Positions 54,277-62,710 of a stretch of DNA of 64,000 bases are shown piece after piece. Under the pieces are notes generated by a model. The model ran no database searches. It was not told where the DNA came from and saw only the letters and a program-made list of their open reading frames with translations. Position numbers and translations under genes: made by a program. The DNA is from Limnovirga sp038203525 (lineage in GTDB: Bacteria > Bacteroidota > Bacteroidia > Chitinophagales > Chitinophagaceae): assembly GCA_038203525.1 (NCBI GenBank), contig JBBRDW010000008.1:12145-76144 (forward strand), in the 5' to 3' direction. Positions within the stretch are counted from its first letter, which is position 1. Each line of letters starts with the position of its first letter.

Positions 54277-55534
54277 AAGGTATTAAGATACTTGATTGCT
54301 CCGGTGGTACAACTTCGCCTGTATTAAAAAAGTCACTGTTGTGTACTTCAAATTTTACCGCATTCTGTACCCAGTCGCAAATATCGCCGTCCACCGTAAG
54401 AAAGTAAGTGAGGTAATATAAACCGCCATTGAGCGGAAAATTTTTAATTAGAAAACAAACTTCGCCTTCAACATTCAATGCGGTAAGTTTTTGCAGCCTG
54501 CTGCTTAGCCAGCAAACACGGTTACCTCTTGCATCTTCTATTCTGAAATCTAAAAAAGACTGCAGGTTATTTACCGTAATATTCTTCTGTAACTTAAACC
54601 GCAACTCAACACTATCGCCAGAGGAAATGTAGGCTGATGTACCGCCGATGCTTGCCGATTTTGTTTGAATATCAATTTTGGTTACTACTACTTTCCCATT
54701 ACCCTTTCTTACCTCTTCATTGCCTGCAGCAGACGAAAAAATCGTGTCGTTTAAATAATATTGAACAGCCGGTTCTGTTTCCCCATCAAATTCAATTTTA
54801 CCTCTTGAAATAACCAATGCCCTGCTGCATAAATTACTTATGGCAGCCATTTGATGGCTCACAAACAAAACTGTTCTCCCCTCCTTTTCACTTGCATCTT
54901 TCATTTTACCGAGACACTTTTTTTGAAACTCGGCATCGCCTACGGCAAGCACTTCATCAACAATCAAAATATCGGGTTCAAGATGCGCGGCTACTGCAAA
55001 TGCAAGACGAACATACATGCCGCTGCTATAGCGTTTTACGGGTGTATCTATGTAGCGTTCAACGCCGGCAAAATCAACAATTTCATCAAACTTATTTTTA
55101 ATTTCCCTCCGCGTCATACCAAGAATGGCACCGTTTAAAAATATATTATCGCGGCCAGAAAGTTCGGGATGAAAACCGGTACCCACTTCAAGCAGTGAAG
55201 CAATACGGCCCTTTATTTTTATCTGCCCTTTGGTAGGTGCAGTTACTTTAGATAATATCTTGAGTAAGGTAGATTTACCAGCACCATTTCTGCCAATAAT
55301 GCCAAGGACTTCGCCGCATTTTATTTCAAAATTTATGCTCTGTAATGCCCAAACATACGCGCTGTTTCCCTTCTTACTCCGGTCATTTTCTTCGCCAATT
55401 TTTAAGTACGGATCTTCTTTTCCAACGAGGTTGCAGAGCCAACGGTTTACATCATCGTGCAGGGTTTTTCTGCCTACCTGCCCAAGGCGGTATTGCTTAG
55501 ACAACCCTTCTACTTTTATAACCGTAACACTCAT
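54254..55534 (-). CDS. wzt: Polysaccharide ABC exporter ATP-binding subunit (Wzt-like)
   Basis: ATPase of 426 residues that drives export of undecaprenyl-linked polysaccharide. The nucleotide-binding domain has Walker A GRNGAGKSTLL, signature YSSGMYVRLAFAVA and Walker B ILIVDEVLAVGD. The region from about 275 to 425 is a Wzt-type carbohydrate-binding domain (DFRIEDARGNRVCWLSSRLQ), which recognises a chain-end modification in known systems. The start MSVTVIKVEGLSKQYRLGQ (55534) is preferred, because a longer frame to 55609 runs into a repeat arm. Wzm is encoded upstream, across a 328-bp repeat unit, rather than directly adjacent as usual. Confidence 0.92.
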   Translation of the reverse strand: MSVTVIKVEGLSKQYRLGQVGRKTLHDDVNRWLCNLVGKEDPYLKIGEENDRSKKGNSAYVWALQSINFEIKCGEVLGIIGRNGAGKSTLLKILSKVTAPTKGQIKIKGRIASLLEVGTGFHPELSGRDNIFLNGAILGMTRREIKNKFDEIVDFAGVERYIDTPVKRYSSGMYVRLAFAVAAHLEPDILIVDEVLAVGDAEFQKKCLGKMKDASEKEGRTVLFVSHQMAAISNLCSRALVISRGKIEFDGETEPAVQYYLNDTIFSSAAGNEEVRKGNGKVVVTKIDIQTKSASIGGTSAYISSGDSVELRFKLQKNITVNNLQSFLDFRIEDARGNRVCWLSSRLQKLTALNVEGEVCFLIKNFPLNGGLYYLTYFLTVDGDICDWVQNAVKFEVHNSDFFNTGEVVPPEQSSILIPFEIVQHV

Positions 55535-55561
55535 TATTAAACCCGAAGATTTTGATTTTAT

Positions 55562-55890
55562 TTTTTTTGTAACCGGCATTTGTTCTCTGCTCATCGTCTG
55601 TTGTGTCACTCACTTGTACGTTCGGAACAATAGGCAGCAAGGCTGAGAGTCAAAGAGGCAGCAAGGCAAAAAGGCAACAAGGCAGCTAGCTAAAGAGGCT
55701 GAGAGGCAAATAGGCACTAAGAAAAAGAGTTTCATTATTCATTCTTCATTCTTCACCATTCAATATTCAGCATTCATAACTCACCATTCACTATTCACCA
55801 TTCACTATTCACTGCCCCCTTTTATTCCTCAGTACAAGAGTGCGACGCAAGAGAAGCTGCATAGTATTTCAAATGCCCGGCTCAAAAAAA
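55562..55890. repeat. Inverted-arm element with low-complexity interior, between wzm and wzt
   Basis: The left arm 55562-55619 has tip TTTTTTGTAACCGGCATTTG and the B core TTGTGTCACTCACTTGTAC (55601-55619). The right arm 55832-55890 starts with an exact A core and ends TGCCCGGCTCAAAAAAA. The interior has two simple-sequence tracts: AAGGCAGCAAGGC-type purine repeats (about 55630-55715) and CATTCACTATTCAC-type repeats (about 55735-55812). Confidence 0.92.
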
Positions 55891-55918
55891 TTCTTATACC
55901 AATAAATTACGGTTTCAA

Positions 55919-56782
55919 CTAAACCATATCCATAAAATTTCTTTCTACTTTATTAAACAACATTACACCAAAGAGCAATGATATAAGGGCGAATAAAATA
56001 CTGTACATAAAGAAATTAGTATCGAATGTGCCCTGCCCGAATATGCTGTATCGAAAGCCTTCTACCAAGTGTGAAAGTGGGTTCCATTGTATAAAAGTTT
56101 TATAGCCTGATTTGTCTAAGTACGATAGCGGGTAAGCTACCGGCGTAATATACATGAGGAGCTGCACACCAAATGTTATTAGCACTGCAAGGTCGCGGTA
56201 TTTGGTAGTAAGCGACGATATAATAATACCTGTACCCAAACCCATGCATGCCATAATAACTACAATAACCGGCAGCAGCAAATTATACCATCCAAAGTGA
56301 AAATTATACAGACCTGTGAACTGGTAAAATAATATTACAGCAATCAGTAACCCAAACTGAATCGCAAATTTTATGACATTGCTCATTACAGTGGAGAGTG
56401 GCATTACCAACCTTGGAAAATAAATTTTACCGAAAATGGCGGCATTGGTTGTAAACGTTGTAGAAGTAGTAGTGAGGCAGGAAGCAAAGAAATTCCAGAT
56501 GGTAATGCTGCCCATATAAAACAAAACTGCAGGCAATTGATCCGTTGAAATTTTTGCGATTTTATTGAACACGATCAAAAACATAATGGTTGTGAAAACG
56601 GGCTGCAGCAGGTGCCACAGCGGACCGAGTATTGTTTGCCGGAACTGTGCAGCAAGATCACGCTTTACAAAAAGCAACAGCAAATCCCTGTAGCGCCATA
56701 CTTCTTTTAAATGAAGATCCAGCACATTTGTTTTGGGCGTTATAATTTCGGTCCAGCTATTATTTTGTTCTGATGCCTGCAT
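55919..56782 (-). CDS. wzm: Polysaccharide ABC exporter permease (Wzm-like)
   Basis: Inner-membrane permease of 287 residues with six predicted membrane segments, ABC-2 type. Typical opening VWRYRDLLLLFVKRDLAAQF and FRQTILGPLWHLLQPVFTTI; the C-terminal part is YPLSYLDKSGYKTFIQWNPL followed by SHLVEGFRYSIFG, as in Wzm/KpsM permeases. It forms the transport channel with the Wzt ATPase encoded after the repeat unit. The stop is 28 bp from the outer tip of that unit. An upstream glycosyltransferase-like gene ends 43 bp before its start. Confidence 0.92.
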   Translation of the reverse strand: MQASEQNNSWTEIITPKTNVLDLHLKEVWRYRDLLLLFVKRDLAAQFRQTILGPLWHLLQPVFTTIMFLIVFNKIAKISTDQLPAVLFYMGSITIWNFFASCLTTTSTTFTTNAAIFGKIYFPRLVMPLSTVMSNVIKFAIQFGLLIAVILFYQFTGLYNFHFGWYNLLLPVIVVIMACMGLGTGIIISSLTTKYRDLAVLITFGVQLLMYITPVAYPLSYLDKSGYKTFIQWNPLSHLVEGFRYSIFGQGTFDTNFFMYSILFALISLLFGVMLFNKVERNFMDMV

Positions 56783-56825
56783 TTAAATAGTAGAAAAAAC
56801 TGCGTGAAATAATTCTTACCTTTTT

Positions 56826-58220
56826 TTACGTGTCTATTTCTTTGTGCAATTGTTGCAAAACTCTCTCAGCAGAACGGCCATCAGTATAAGTGATCACTGC
56901 TTCCAAAACTTCGTTGCATTTTATTGTAAACAGTCCGGGGTTTTCTAATGAAGTGTTTACATTACTGATGAACTCTTCTTTGCTTCTCGGGTTTAATAAA
57001 GCCTTTGTTTCAATAATGGGCCGGTAATATTCCTGAAAATACATTGTTGATAAATGCCCTCTCTTTGCAGGATATAAATTATCATAAAAAGGTGCTATCT
57101 GCGGCTTATTAAAAGCACAGCCATCTACCGCCATTGTAGATGCAGTATTGATATGCACATCGGTATAATACAAAGTGGAGCATAACTTTTTTATATCTGA
57201 GTCTGTAATGTTTGCTTCGCCTGGTTTTGTTGTTCCGGACCAGGAGCTATCAAAAAAAATATTATTGCAATGGCCAATTTTTTGTTTCCACTGCTCTATA
57301 TTATCCATTGGATGGCAACGGAATAAGACCAGCGTATCTTGAGAGATTTTTCCATTTTCCATTGCTTCCCTTATATCAATTAAAAACTGGTACTCCTGTG
57401 GAAAAAGTGACACCGGCCCACCTGCAAAAAGAATAATTTTTTTAGCGGTATTTTCCGGAAGGCCAACAAATTTAAGCCACTCCTTTCTCTCCAAAAGGTA
57501 TTCGGTTTTTTTATAAAAATCAAACTGTGCGGCACCTACCACATGAATATTTTGAGCAGGCACTTTTTTATAAATTCGTTTTAGCTGGCTGCACATCTGA
57601 TTATTCCAGACCATGTAATTGTCGTAAACAACGGGTATCCACCCGCGTTTTACAATGTTATCGAATGAAAGAATGGAAGTAATCATTTTTTTTCCACTAA
57701 ACGATGCAGCCCTAAGAAAACTATCTTCCTGCCTGTGGAAAGGCGTAACTGTAAACACTGCATCAATGTTAAGCTGGGCTACCAACTGGCACATTTCAGA
57801 AAAATTTGTATCGGTACGAAGTAATTTTATTTCTTTTTTAAAAAGGCCGGACACATAGAAAGGTAACTGCATCAGGGGCCAATTGTACCACTCCCTTAAA
57901 CGGTTTATCATTACTTTTTGAGCGGGCTTAAATTTTTCAAGATAACGTGGCTCCGTTTTTCCGGTAGCACTTTTAAGTTGCGTAAATCTAAACCAGTAAT
58001 CAATTTTACTTCTTATTGTTTTATAACTTGATGTACTAGTGTAAGCAGGTATTAAAAAGACTTCAAAATTTTTACTTTTCAGTTCGTCGATTAGATCTGC
58101 CTGATGCCAAAAAATACAAACAACCGGCTCGCAAAATGCTTTCATTTTTTCCAGTATTCCCGTTCTTATCAGGTACCGAATGGAAAAACTGAAAGATATG
58201 GTAACAGCTACTCTTTTCAT
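56826..58220 (-). CDS. Glycosyltransferase/glycerophosphotransferase-like protein (GT-B fold, uncertain)
   Basis: Protein of 464 residues that I cannot place firmly. The C-terminal half resembles GT-B or CDP-glycerol glycerophosphotransferase-like enzymes: IILFAGGPVSLFPQEYQFLI, LVLFRCHPMDNIEQWKQK, and the nucleotide-side motif VHINTASTMAVDGCAFNKPQ. The N-terminal half (FWHQADLIDELKSKNFEVFL) looks like an acceptor domain. The ATG at 58220 (MKRVAVTISFSF) is preferred, as the longer frame to 58337 only translates a repeat arm. Position between UpxY and Wzm supports a role in polysaccharide assembly, perhaps adding a polyol phosphate or sugar. Confidence 0.65.
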   Translation of the reverse strand: MKRVAVTISFSFSIRYLIRTGILEKMKAFCEPVVCIFWHQADLIDELKSKNFEVFLIPAYTSTSSYKTIRSKIDYWFRFTQLKSATGKTEPRYLEKFKPAQKVMINRLREWYNWPLMQLPFYVSGLFKKEIKLLRTDTNFSEMCQLVAQLNIDAVFTVTPFHRQEDSFLRAASFSGKKMITSILSFDNIVKRGWIPVVYDNYMVWNNQMCSQLKRIYKKVPAQNIHVVGAAQFDFYKKTEYLLERKEWLKFVGLPENTAKKIILFAGGPVSLFPQEYQFLIDIREAMENGKISQDTLVLFRCHPMDNIEQWKQKIGHCNNIFFDSSWSGTTKPGEANITDSDIKKLCSTLYYTDVHINTASTMAVDGCAFNKPQIAPFYDNLYPAKRGHLSTMYFQEYYRPIIETKALLNPRSKEEFISNVNTSLENPGLFTIKCNEVLEAVITYTDGRSAERVLQQLHKEIDT

Positions 58221-58269
58221 TAAGCGGGACAACGAAAATATTTCTTCATAAAAAACCAGACTTCGTATT

Positions 58270-58492
58270 CCTATTTTCCTGGATTTCTTTTTTTCCACCT
58301 GCGTGGCACTCTTGTACTTAATATCAATGTGAAGCAATGCGAAGATTGCAGCAAAGGAGCATACAGGCTGTTAGGGTATTTGCATTTAGCGTTTAAGCAA
58401 GCGCACAAACTGAAGCTGAATTAATAACTAAAAGATGAAAGGATTGCGACGCAACGAAGCTGCTATGTAAAGATTAGCTGGTATTAAAAAAA
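58270..58492. repeat. Inverted-arm element, complete unit (variant right arm)
   Basis: The left arm, about 58270-58317, has core CCTGCGTGGCACTCTTGTAC and a weak tip (TTTTCCTGGATTTC). The right arm 58433-58492 has the variant GAAAGGATTGCGACGCAAC, shared with 10010, and tip TAGCTGGTATTAAAAA. It ends 1 bp before the UpxY stop codon. Confidence 0.78.
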
Positions 58493-58493
58493 A

Positions 58494-59003
58494 CTAACTG
58501 ATGGGGCTTAAATAATCTGCCGGAAACGCTACCACCATAACCTGACCAAGGCTTTCTAAACGCACATACACTTTTTTTCTTTCGGAACGTAGCACGGTGC
58601 CGGTATTATCCATAAAAATGCCGTGCTTCACTTTTACTTTTATGTTCTCTTCCAGCGAATCCCAACTTTGTATGCTTATGGATACATCTTTTTCTTTTAG
58701 ATAAGATTTGATCAGGTCTATTTCTGCATCTTTAATAATGGCGGCTTTGCCAAGATGATGCACAAAATTGAGCACTCCGTTTGTCTGCAACACCTGCAGC
58801 CGTTCGGCTTCGGCGATATTTACAAATACATAGGATTTAAAAAGCGGGTCTTCAATGATCTTTTTTCTATCGCTCCACTGGCGCTCCACTTTTTGCAGCG
58901 GGCACCAGCTTACTATTCCTTTTCGCTGCAAAACACTGTCTACCTTTTTTTCCCAGCGGGGTTTTGTATAGATTGCAAACCAGTATTTATTCGTTTTATT
59001 CAT
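58494..59003 (-). CDS. UpxY-family transcription antiterminator (NusG paralogue)
   Basis: NusG-like regulator of 169 residues. The NGN domain starts YWFAIYTKPRWEKKVDSVLQ and contains YVFVNIAEAERLQVLQTNGV; a C-terminal KOW-like region has VKHGIFMDNTGTVLRSERKK. In Bacteroides, UpxY proteins allow RNA polymerase to read through the 5' leaders of capsule operons. Here it follows Wza and Wzc as the third gene, then precedes the first repeat unit inside the cluster. It most likely promotes elongation into the downstream glycosyltransferase blocks; the target site is not identified. It is 64 bp after Wzc. Confidence 0.88.
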   Translation of the reverse strand: MNKTNKYWFAIYTKPRWEKKVDSVLQRKGIVSWCPLQKVERQWSDRKKIIEDPLFKSYVFVNIAEAERLQVLQTNGVLNFVHHLGKAAIIKDAEIDLIKSYLKEKDVSISIQSWDSLEENIKVKVKHGIFMDNTGTVLRSERKKVYVRLESLGQVMVVAFPADYLSPIS

Positions 59004-59067
59004 TGGTTTTCACAGCTCCGCTTCCTCACCCACAGGCGGGGGTGATTAAAAGCATTTTTTAAAATAA

Positions 59068-61464
59068 TCAACTCTCCTTTTTGCGACCAAACAAACGTCT
59101 TAATCTTTTGGGTACCGGATCATCCGGATAATAACCTGAACCATAATGATAACCATACCCGTAACCGTATGCATAACCATAGCCATAGCCATAACCCAGG
59201 CCAGCATTGTCTGTAATTCCGTTTACAACTATATTGAGTGCGTTCAACTTTTGCTCTGCATACAAACGCTCGATATATTGGATAGTTGTTTTAAAAGAAT
59301 ATTTATGGCGAAGTATGAAAAGGGTAATATCCACATACTTGCTTATTAAAAAAACATCGGCCACCAGACCCACGGGAGGGGAATCGATAACGATATAATT
59401 ATAATTTTCCCGGGCAAAATCGAACAGTGCTTTTACCCTGTTGTGCATGAGTAACTCAGTTGGGTTGGGTGGTACCGGCCCGCAGGTAATTACGTCTACA
59501 TTGGGTAGATTTTCCGCCCTGGTAATAAGTTTATCGAAAGGAATATTGTTGATGATATAATCAGTAAAACCCAATGAAGGTTGCGTATTTAAATATTTTA
59601 ATAGTTTAGGTTTGCGAAGGTCCATTTCAATTAGCAACACTTTAGCATTGCCTGCCGCCAGGCTGCTTGCAAGGTTAACGGACACAAAACTTTTGCCTTC
59701 ACCACTCATAAAAGACGTTACCAGTATGGATTTACAGGTTTTATCAGGAGCAATGTATTGCAGGTTTGTGCCAATTAGCCTGAACTGTTCGGCAAGGCTG
59801 GATCTGCTGGTGGAATGAATAATTCTGTTCTTCAATCCTGCATTAAAAGCAAGTTCACCCAAAATAGGCACATTTGTTCCCTGTTCTATTTCTTTTCGGT
59901 CGGCAATCTTGTTGCTAAAAAAATCGATGAGCATCATTATTACAATTGGAATAATAAGACCGAGCAATAAACAGAACATGATTACCTGATCGGCCTTTGG
60001 CAACACGATACCTTTATCGAAAGCCGATTCAACAATACGGGAGTCGTTTATTGTTGACACCAGCGATAATTCTGTTTCTTCTTTTTTCTGCAACAGGTAC
60101 AAGTATAGCTGCTCTTTTACCCCAATCTGTCTTTTTAGCTTTAGATATTCCCTTTCTTTTTCTGGAAACGCATTGAACTGACTTTCAAAACCTTTGCGCT
60201 TGCCCTGAGCCTGATTAAGCTTTATTAAAAAGCTCTGTCTTATGCTTTCAATATTTTTTAAAATATTGCTTTTTAAATCGCTTAACTGATTTTTTAGTCT
60301 GCCCAGTATGGGATCTTTCTGCGTACTTATTTTTAACTGTTCCTGGTAATTGAGTACCGCCTCATTGTATTGTGTTATTAAACTCAGTAAAGTAGGCTCT
60401 GCTAAACCATACTGCGACGGAATAACATCTGTATAATTTTTAGAACCATCAATAAATTTTTCAAGAGAGCTTAAGAGTTCGAGTTCACCACTCTGTTCAC
60501 CCTGTTGCTTATCGTACTCCAATGCCTGGGAAAGATAAAAACTACCCTGGGTACTAATGTCGTCAATCTTATTAACTCGCTTAAATTCTTCTGCGCGTAT
60601 TTCCAGTTCGTCAAGTTCATCGGAAACGCCGCTTACCCTTTCTGCAAGAAACTGGCTTGCTTTGTTACCTACAATTTTCTTGTCATTTAAACTGGCCGTA
60701 TTAAATGCCTCAATAAGAGTGTTGATAATATCTATCGCACGCTGAGGTGACTGATCCAGCATGGCAATTTCGAGAATACCGCTCATCTCGTGCAGCTTGG
60801 TAACGGTAATTGCAGCGCTTATTGCCAGGGCAACGGTGCGCTTATTGGTAATATTGAGGTTATACCAGCTATTTTCCGTTTTTACCAGTTCATTTAGGGT
60901 TACTATTACACGTTTGCCCGAGAGCAAAAAAGTATCGTTGTACCGGTGTTCGGTTTGTTTGTCTCCGTCCTGTAGGGTAAACTTATCTGGGGCCAACAGC
61001 ATAAGATAAGATCCAGGTAATAAGTTAGCAGTATCTCCTTTAATAGTATGTATAAGAAAAGGCGCATTTTTACCGTACAGAACAGACGAAGCTATTCGCC
61101 CCTGCGAAAGTATTGTAAACTGGAGGTCGAGGCTATCCACCACACTTTCCGCCAGTTCGTAAGATTCCAGGATGTCGATCTGGTCCTGTAGTTCTTTACT
61201 GCCCGGCATTACACCCAGACCCCTAAGTATGGTGTTTTCCGGCGAAGTTTCCTGGTTGTCTTTAATTAACAGGTTGGCCGAAACCCTGTGCACCTGTGGT
61301 GTATACCTCAAATATATTTTTGCCACGGCGTAAGCCAGCATTACAGATAAAATAATCCAGGGTAAAAAACCAATTAGTTTATAAATGAATTTTTTCACAT
61401 CAAACTGAGCGCCGGTAGCGGCAATAATGTCAGTTGATTCGTTTTCAGTTACTGGATAACTCAT
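59068..61464 (-). CDS. wzc: Polysaccharide co-polymerase / tyrosine autokinase (Wzc-like)
   Basis: Inner-membrane protein of 798 residues combining a Wzz-type chain-length domain with a BY-kinase. There are two membrane segments (about residues 28-48 and 500-522). The periplasmic part includes a long coiled-coil (about 275-480). The kinase has Walker A SFMSGEGKSFVSVNL (about residues 580-595), Walker A' LLIEMDLRKPKL and Walker B YIVIDSPPVGLVAD. The C-terminal tail has eleven tyrosines in GY/AY/HY repeats (YGYGYGYAYGYGYGYHYG), the expected autophosphorylation cluster. It starts 1 bp after the Wza gene. The likely phosphatase is encoded at 36166-36909. Confidence 0.94.
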   Translation of the reverse strand: MSYPVTENESTDIIAATGAQFDVKKFIYKLIGFLPWIILSVMLAYAVAKIYLRYTPQVHRVSANLLIKDNQETSPENTILRGLGVMPGSKELQDQIDILESYELAESVVDSLDLQFTILSQGRIASSVLYGKNAPFLIHTIKGDTANLLPGSYLMLLAPDKFTLQDGDKQTEHRYNDTFLLSGKRVIVTLNELVKTENSWYNLNITNKRTVALAISAAITVTKLHEMSGILEIAMLDQSPQRAIDIINTLIEAFNTASLNDKKIVGNKASQFLAERVSGVSDELDELEIRAEEFKRVNKIDDISTQGSFYLSQALEYDKQQGEQSGELELLSSLEKFIDGSKNYTDVIPSQYGLAEPTLLSLITQYNEAVLNYQEQLKISTQKDPILGRLKNQLSDLKSNILKNIESIRQSFLIKLNQAQGKRKGFESQFNAFPEKEREYLKLKRQIGVKEQLYLYLLQKKEETELSLVSTINDSRIVESAFDKGIVLPKADQVIMFCLLLGLIIPIVIMMLIDFFSNKIADRKEIEQGTNVPILGELAFNAGLKNRIIHSTSRSSLAEQFRLIGTNLQYIAPDKTCKSILVTSFMSGEGKSFVSVNLASSLAAGNAKVLLIEMDLRKPKLLKYLNTQPSLGFTDYIINNIPFDKLITRAENLPNVDVITCGPVPPNPTELLMHNRVKALFDFARENYNYIVIDSPPVGLVADVFLISKYVDITLFILRHKYSFKTTIQYIERLYAEQKLNALNIVVNGITDNAGLGYGYGYGYAYGYGYGYHYGSGYYPDDPVPKRLRRLFGRKKES

Positions 61465-61465
61465 A

Positions 61466-62236
61466 TCATTTTTTAAAAAGCAAAATCAAAATACTCAGTA
61501 TCCCGGTCATACTTGTTATATACACTATGTTTCTTTGAAAATTATTGGTAACCTGTTTTACGTTACTGGGTGCAACATAAACAACATCGTTGGTATGCAG
61601 GTAATAGTCAGGCGAGTTAAGGATATTTTTCTCATTAAGGTTTACGGTTATTATTTCCCGTTTACCATTTACATCCCTTATAATCTTTACATCATCGTAG
61701 CGGGCATATTGGGTTAAGCCGCCGCCCTGGGCAATGGCTTCCAGTATATTTACTTTTTCGGCATTTACAGCTTTGGTTCCCTGCGAAACAACTTCCCCGA
61801 GCACAGCGTAGCGGAATTCACCAAATTTCACCATCACCACAGGATTTATCAAAAATTCCCGGTACGCATTGGTAATGGTATCTTTTGCCGCCTCCTTTGA
61901 AAGACCGGCTACTTTAAGCTTACCAATCTGTGGAAGTTCAATATTACCCTCCAGGTCTACTACTGCCTCCAGAGCGCCAGCTTTGTCATCTCCGGTGAAA
62001 TGGCTGGTAATATAGGCAACGGTTTTTTCGCTTTCTCCACCAATTTTTATTTGAAGCTGATCGCTAATCTGTATCAGTTGGGGCGGTGCCTGCAGTTGCT
62101 CAAGCAAAATGCGGGTAGTATCGGGTAAATTATTAAAATAAGTTACGCTCTTTGTGCTTATACACGATTGGTTACATAACATTATGGTCAAAATCACCCC
62201 GCTAAACAAATTAAAGCCCAAATTTTTTTTACTCAT
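61466..62236 (-). CDS. wza: Polysaccharide export outer-membrane lipoprotein (Wza-like)
   Basis: Outer-membrane exporter of 256 residues, first gene of the cluster. A lipoprotein signal ends at CNQSC (lipidated Cys about residue 26). The Poly_export domain contains IQISDQLQIKIGG and VDLEGNIELPQIGKLKVAGL. A SLBB-like domain follows (YAVLGEVVSQGTKAVNAEKV; ILEAIAQGGGLTQYARYDDV). A C-terminal hydrophobic helix (IVYITSMTGILSILILLFKK) may span the membrane, as in Wza. A -7-like TAAATTTG (62265-62272, minus strand) lies 29 bp upstream. Confidence 0.93.
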   Translation of the reverse strand: MSKKNLGFNLFSGVILTIMLCNQSCISTKSVTYFNNLPDTTRILLEQLQAPPQLIQISDQLQIKIGGESEKTVAYITSHFTGDDKAGALEAVVDLEGNIELPQIGKLKVAGLSKEAAKDTITNAYREFLINPVVMVKFGEFRYAVLGEVVSQGTKAVNAEKVNILEAIAQGGGLTQYARYDDVKIIRDVNGKREIITVNLNEKNILNSPDYYLHTNDVVYVAPSNVKQVTNNFQRNIVYITSMTGILSILILLFKK

Positions 62237-62264
62237 AAACCTTTAAGATTACTGCCGGCAAGCG

Positions 62265-62291
62265 CAAATTTATCTAATATAATTCCTCAAA
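62265..62291 (-). promoter_or_regulatory. Possible promoter of the polysaccharide cluster
   Basis: Minus-strand TAAATTTG (62265-62272) fits TAnnTTTG exactly. The upstream TTTG (62288-62291) is only 15 bp away, shorter than the usual 18-20, so the call is tentative. A second TAAATTTG occurs near 62333. Confidence 0.4.
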
Positions 62292-62426
62292 ATACATTAT
62301 TTAAAATTTACAAAACAAGGGCAATAAAAAACAAATTTATCTGCATGGATACAGCTATGTTTATTTGTCATCCTTTACAGCTTGGCTCGCCTGGGCGCAT
62401 CTGCTTCAAGCAAAGGAATACATTTA

Positions 62427-62502
62427 TTGACCCAACTGTATTGCTACTATTGAGTTTCCGTTACAGCTTGCCCCGCCAACGGCGGTGATTGCACTCTTGT
62501 AC
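62427..62502 (+). repeat. Inverted-arm element, left arm (subtype C)
   Basis: Tip ATTGACCCAACTG, then the C insert GCTTGCCCCGCCAACGGCGG followed by TGATTGCACTCTTGTAC (ends 62502). A further degraded copy of the insert (GCTTGGCTCGCCTGGGCGCA) lies just left at 62380-62400. Confidence 0.72.
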
Positions 62503-62665
62503 TGTTGGTTCTCTATGCCACTTTCAGAACTCAGCCGCTTATCTCTCTGCGATTGAAAGGTGAGATTATTCGGCAACACATTTTTTAGAACAGCTTTTAT
62601 CAAATCTTTTTACAAAAAAACCTAAAACGATTACTAGTAAACACTTTCAGTGATTTTTATCAAAA

Positions 62666-62710
62666 TTAGCTTGACGCAGATGCACCGGAGCGGTGGTTGT
62701 ATTCTTGTAC
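62666..62710 (+). repeat. Inverted-arm element, left arm (subtype D)
   Basis: Begins TTAGCTTGACGCAGATGC and ends CGGTGGTTGTATTCTTGTAC. The inverse counterpart is the arm at 63671-63715; a third start of the same subtype is at the window end (63984). Confidence 0.75.

Noticed and set aside
1548..58492. Recurring 19-bp cores considered as a CRISPR array or scattered CRISPR-like repeats
   Set aside because: Spacing is irregular (0.1-4 kb), orientation alternates, spacers are not of fixed length and no cas genes are present.
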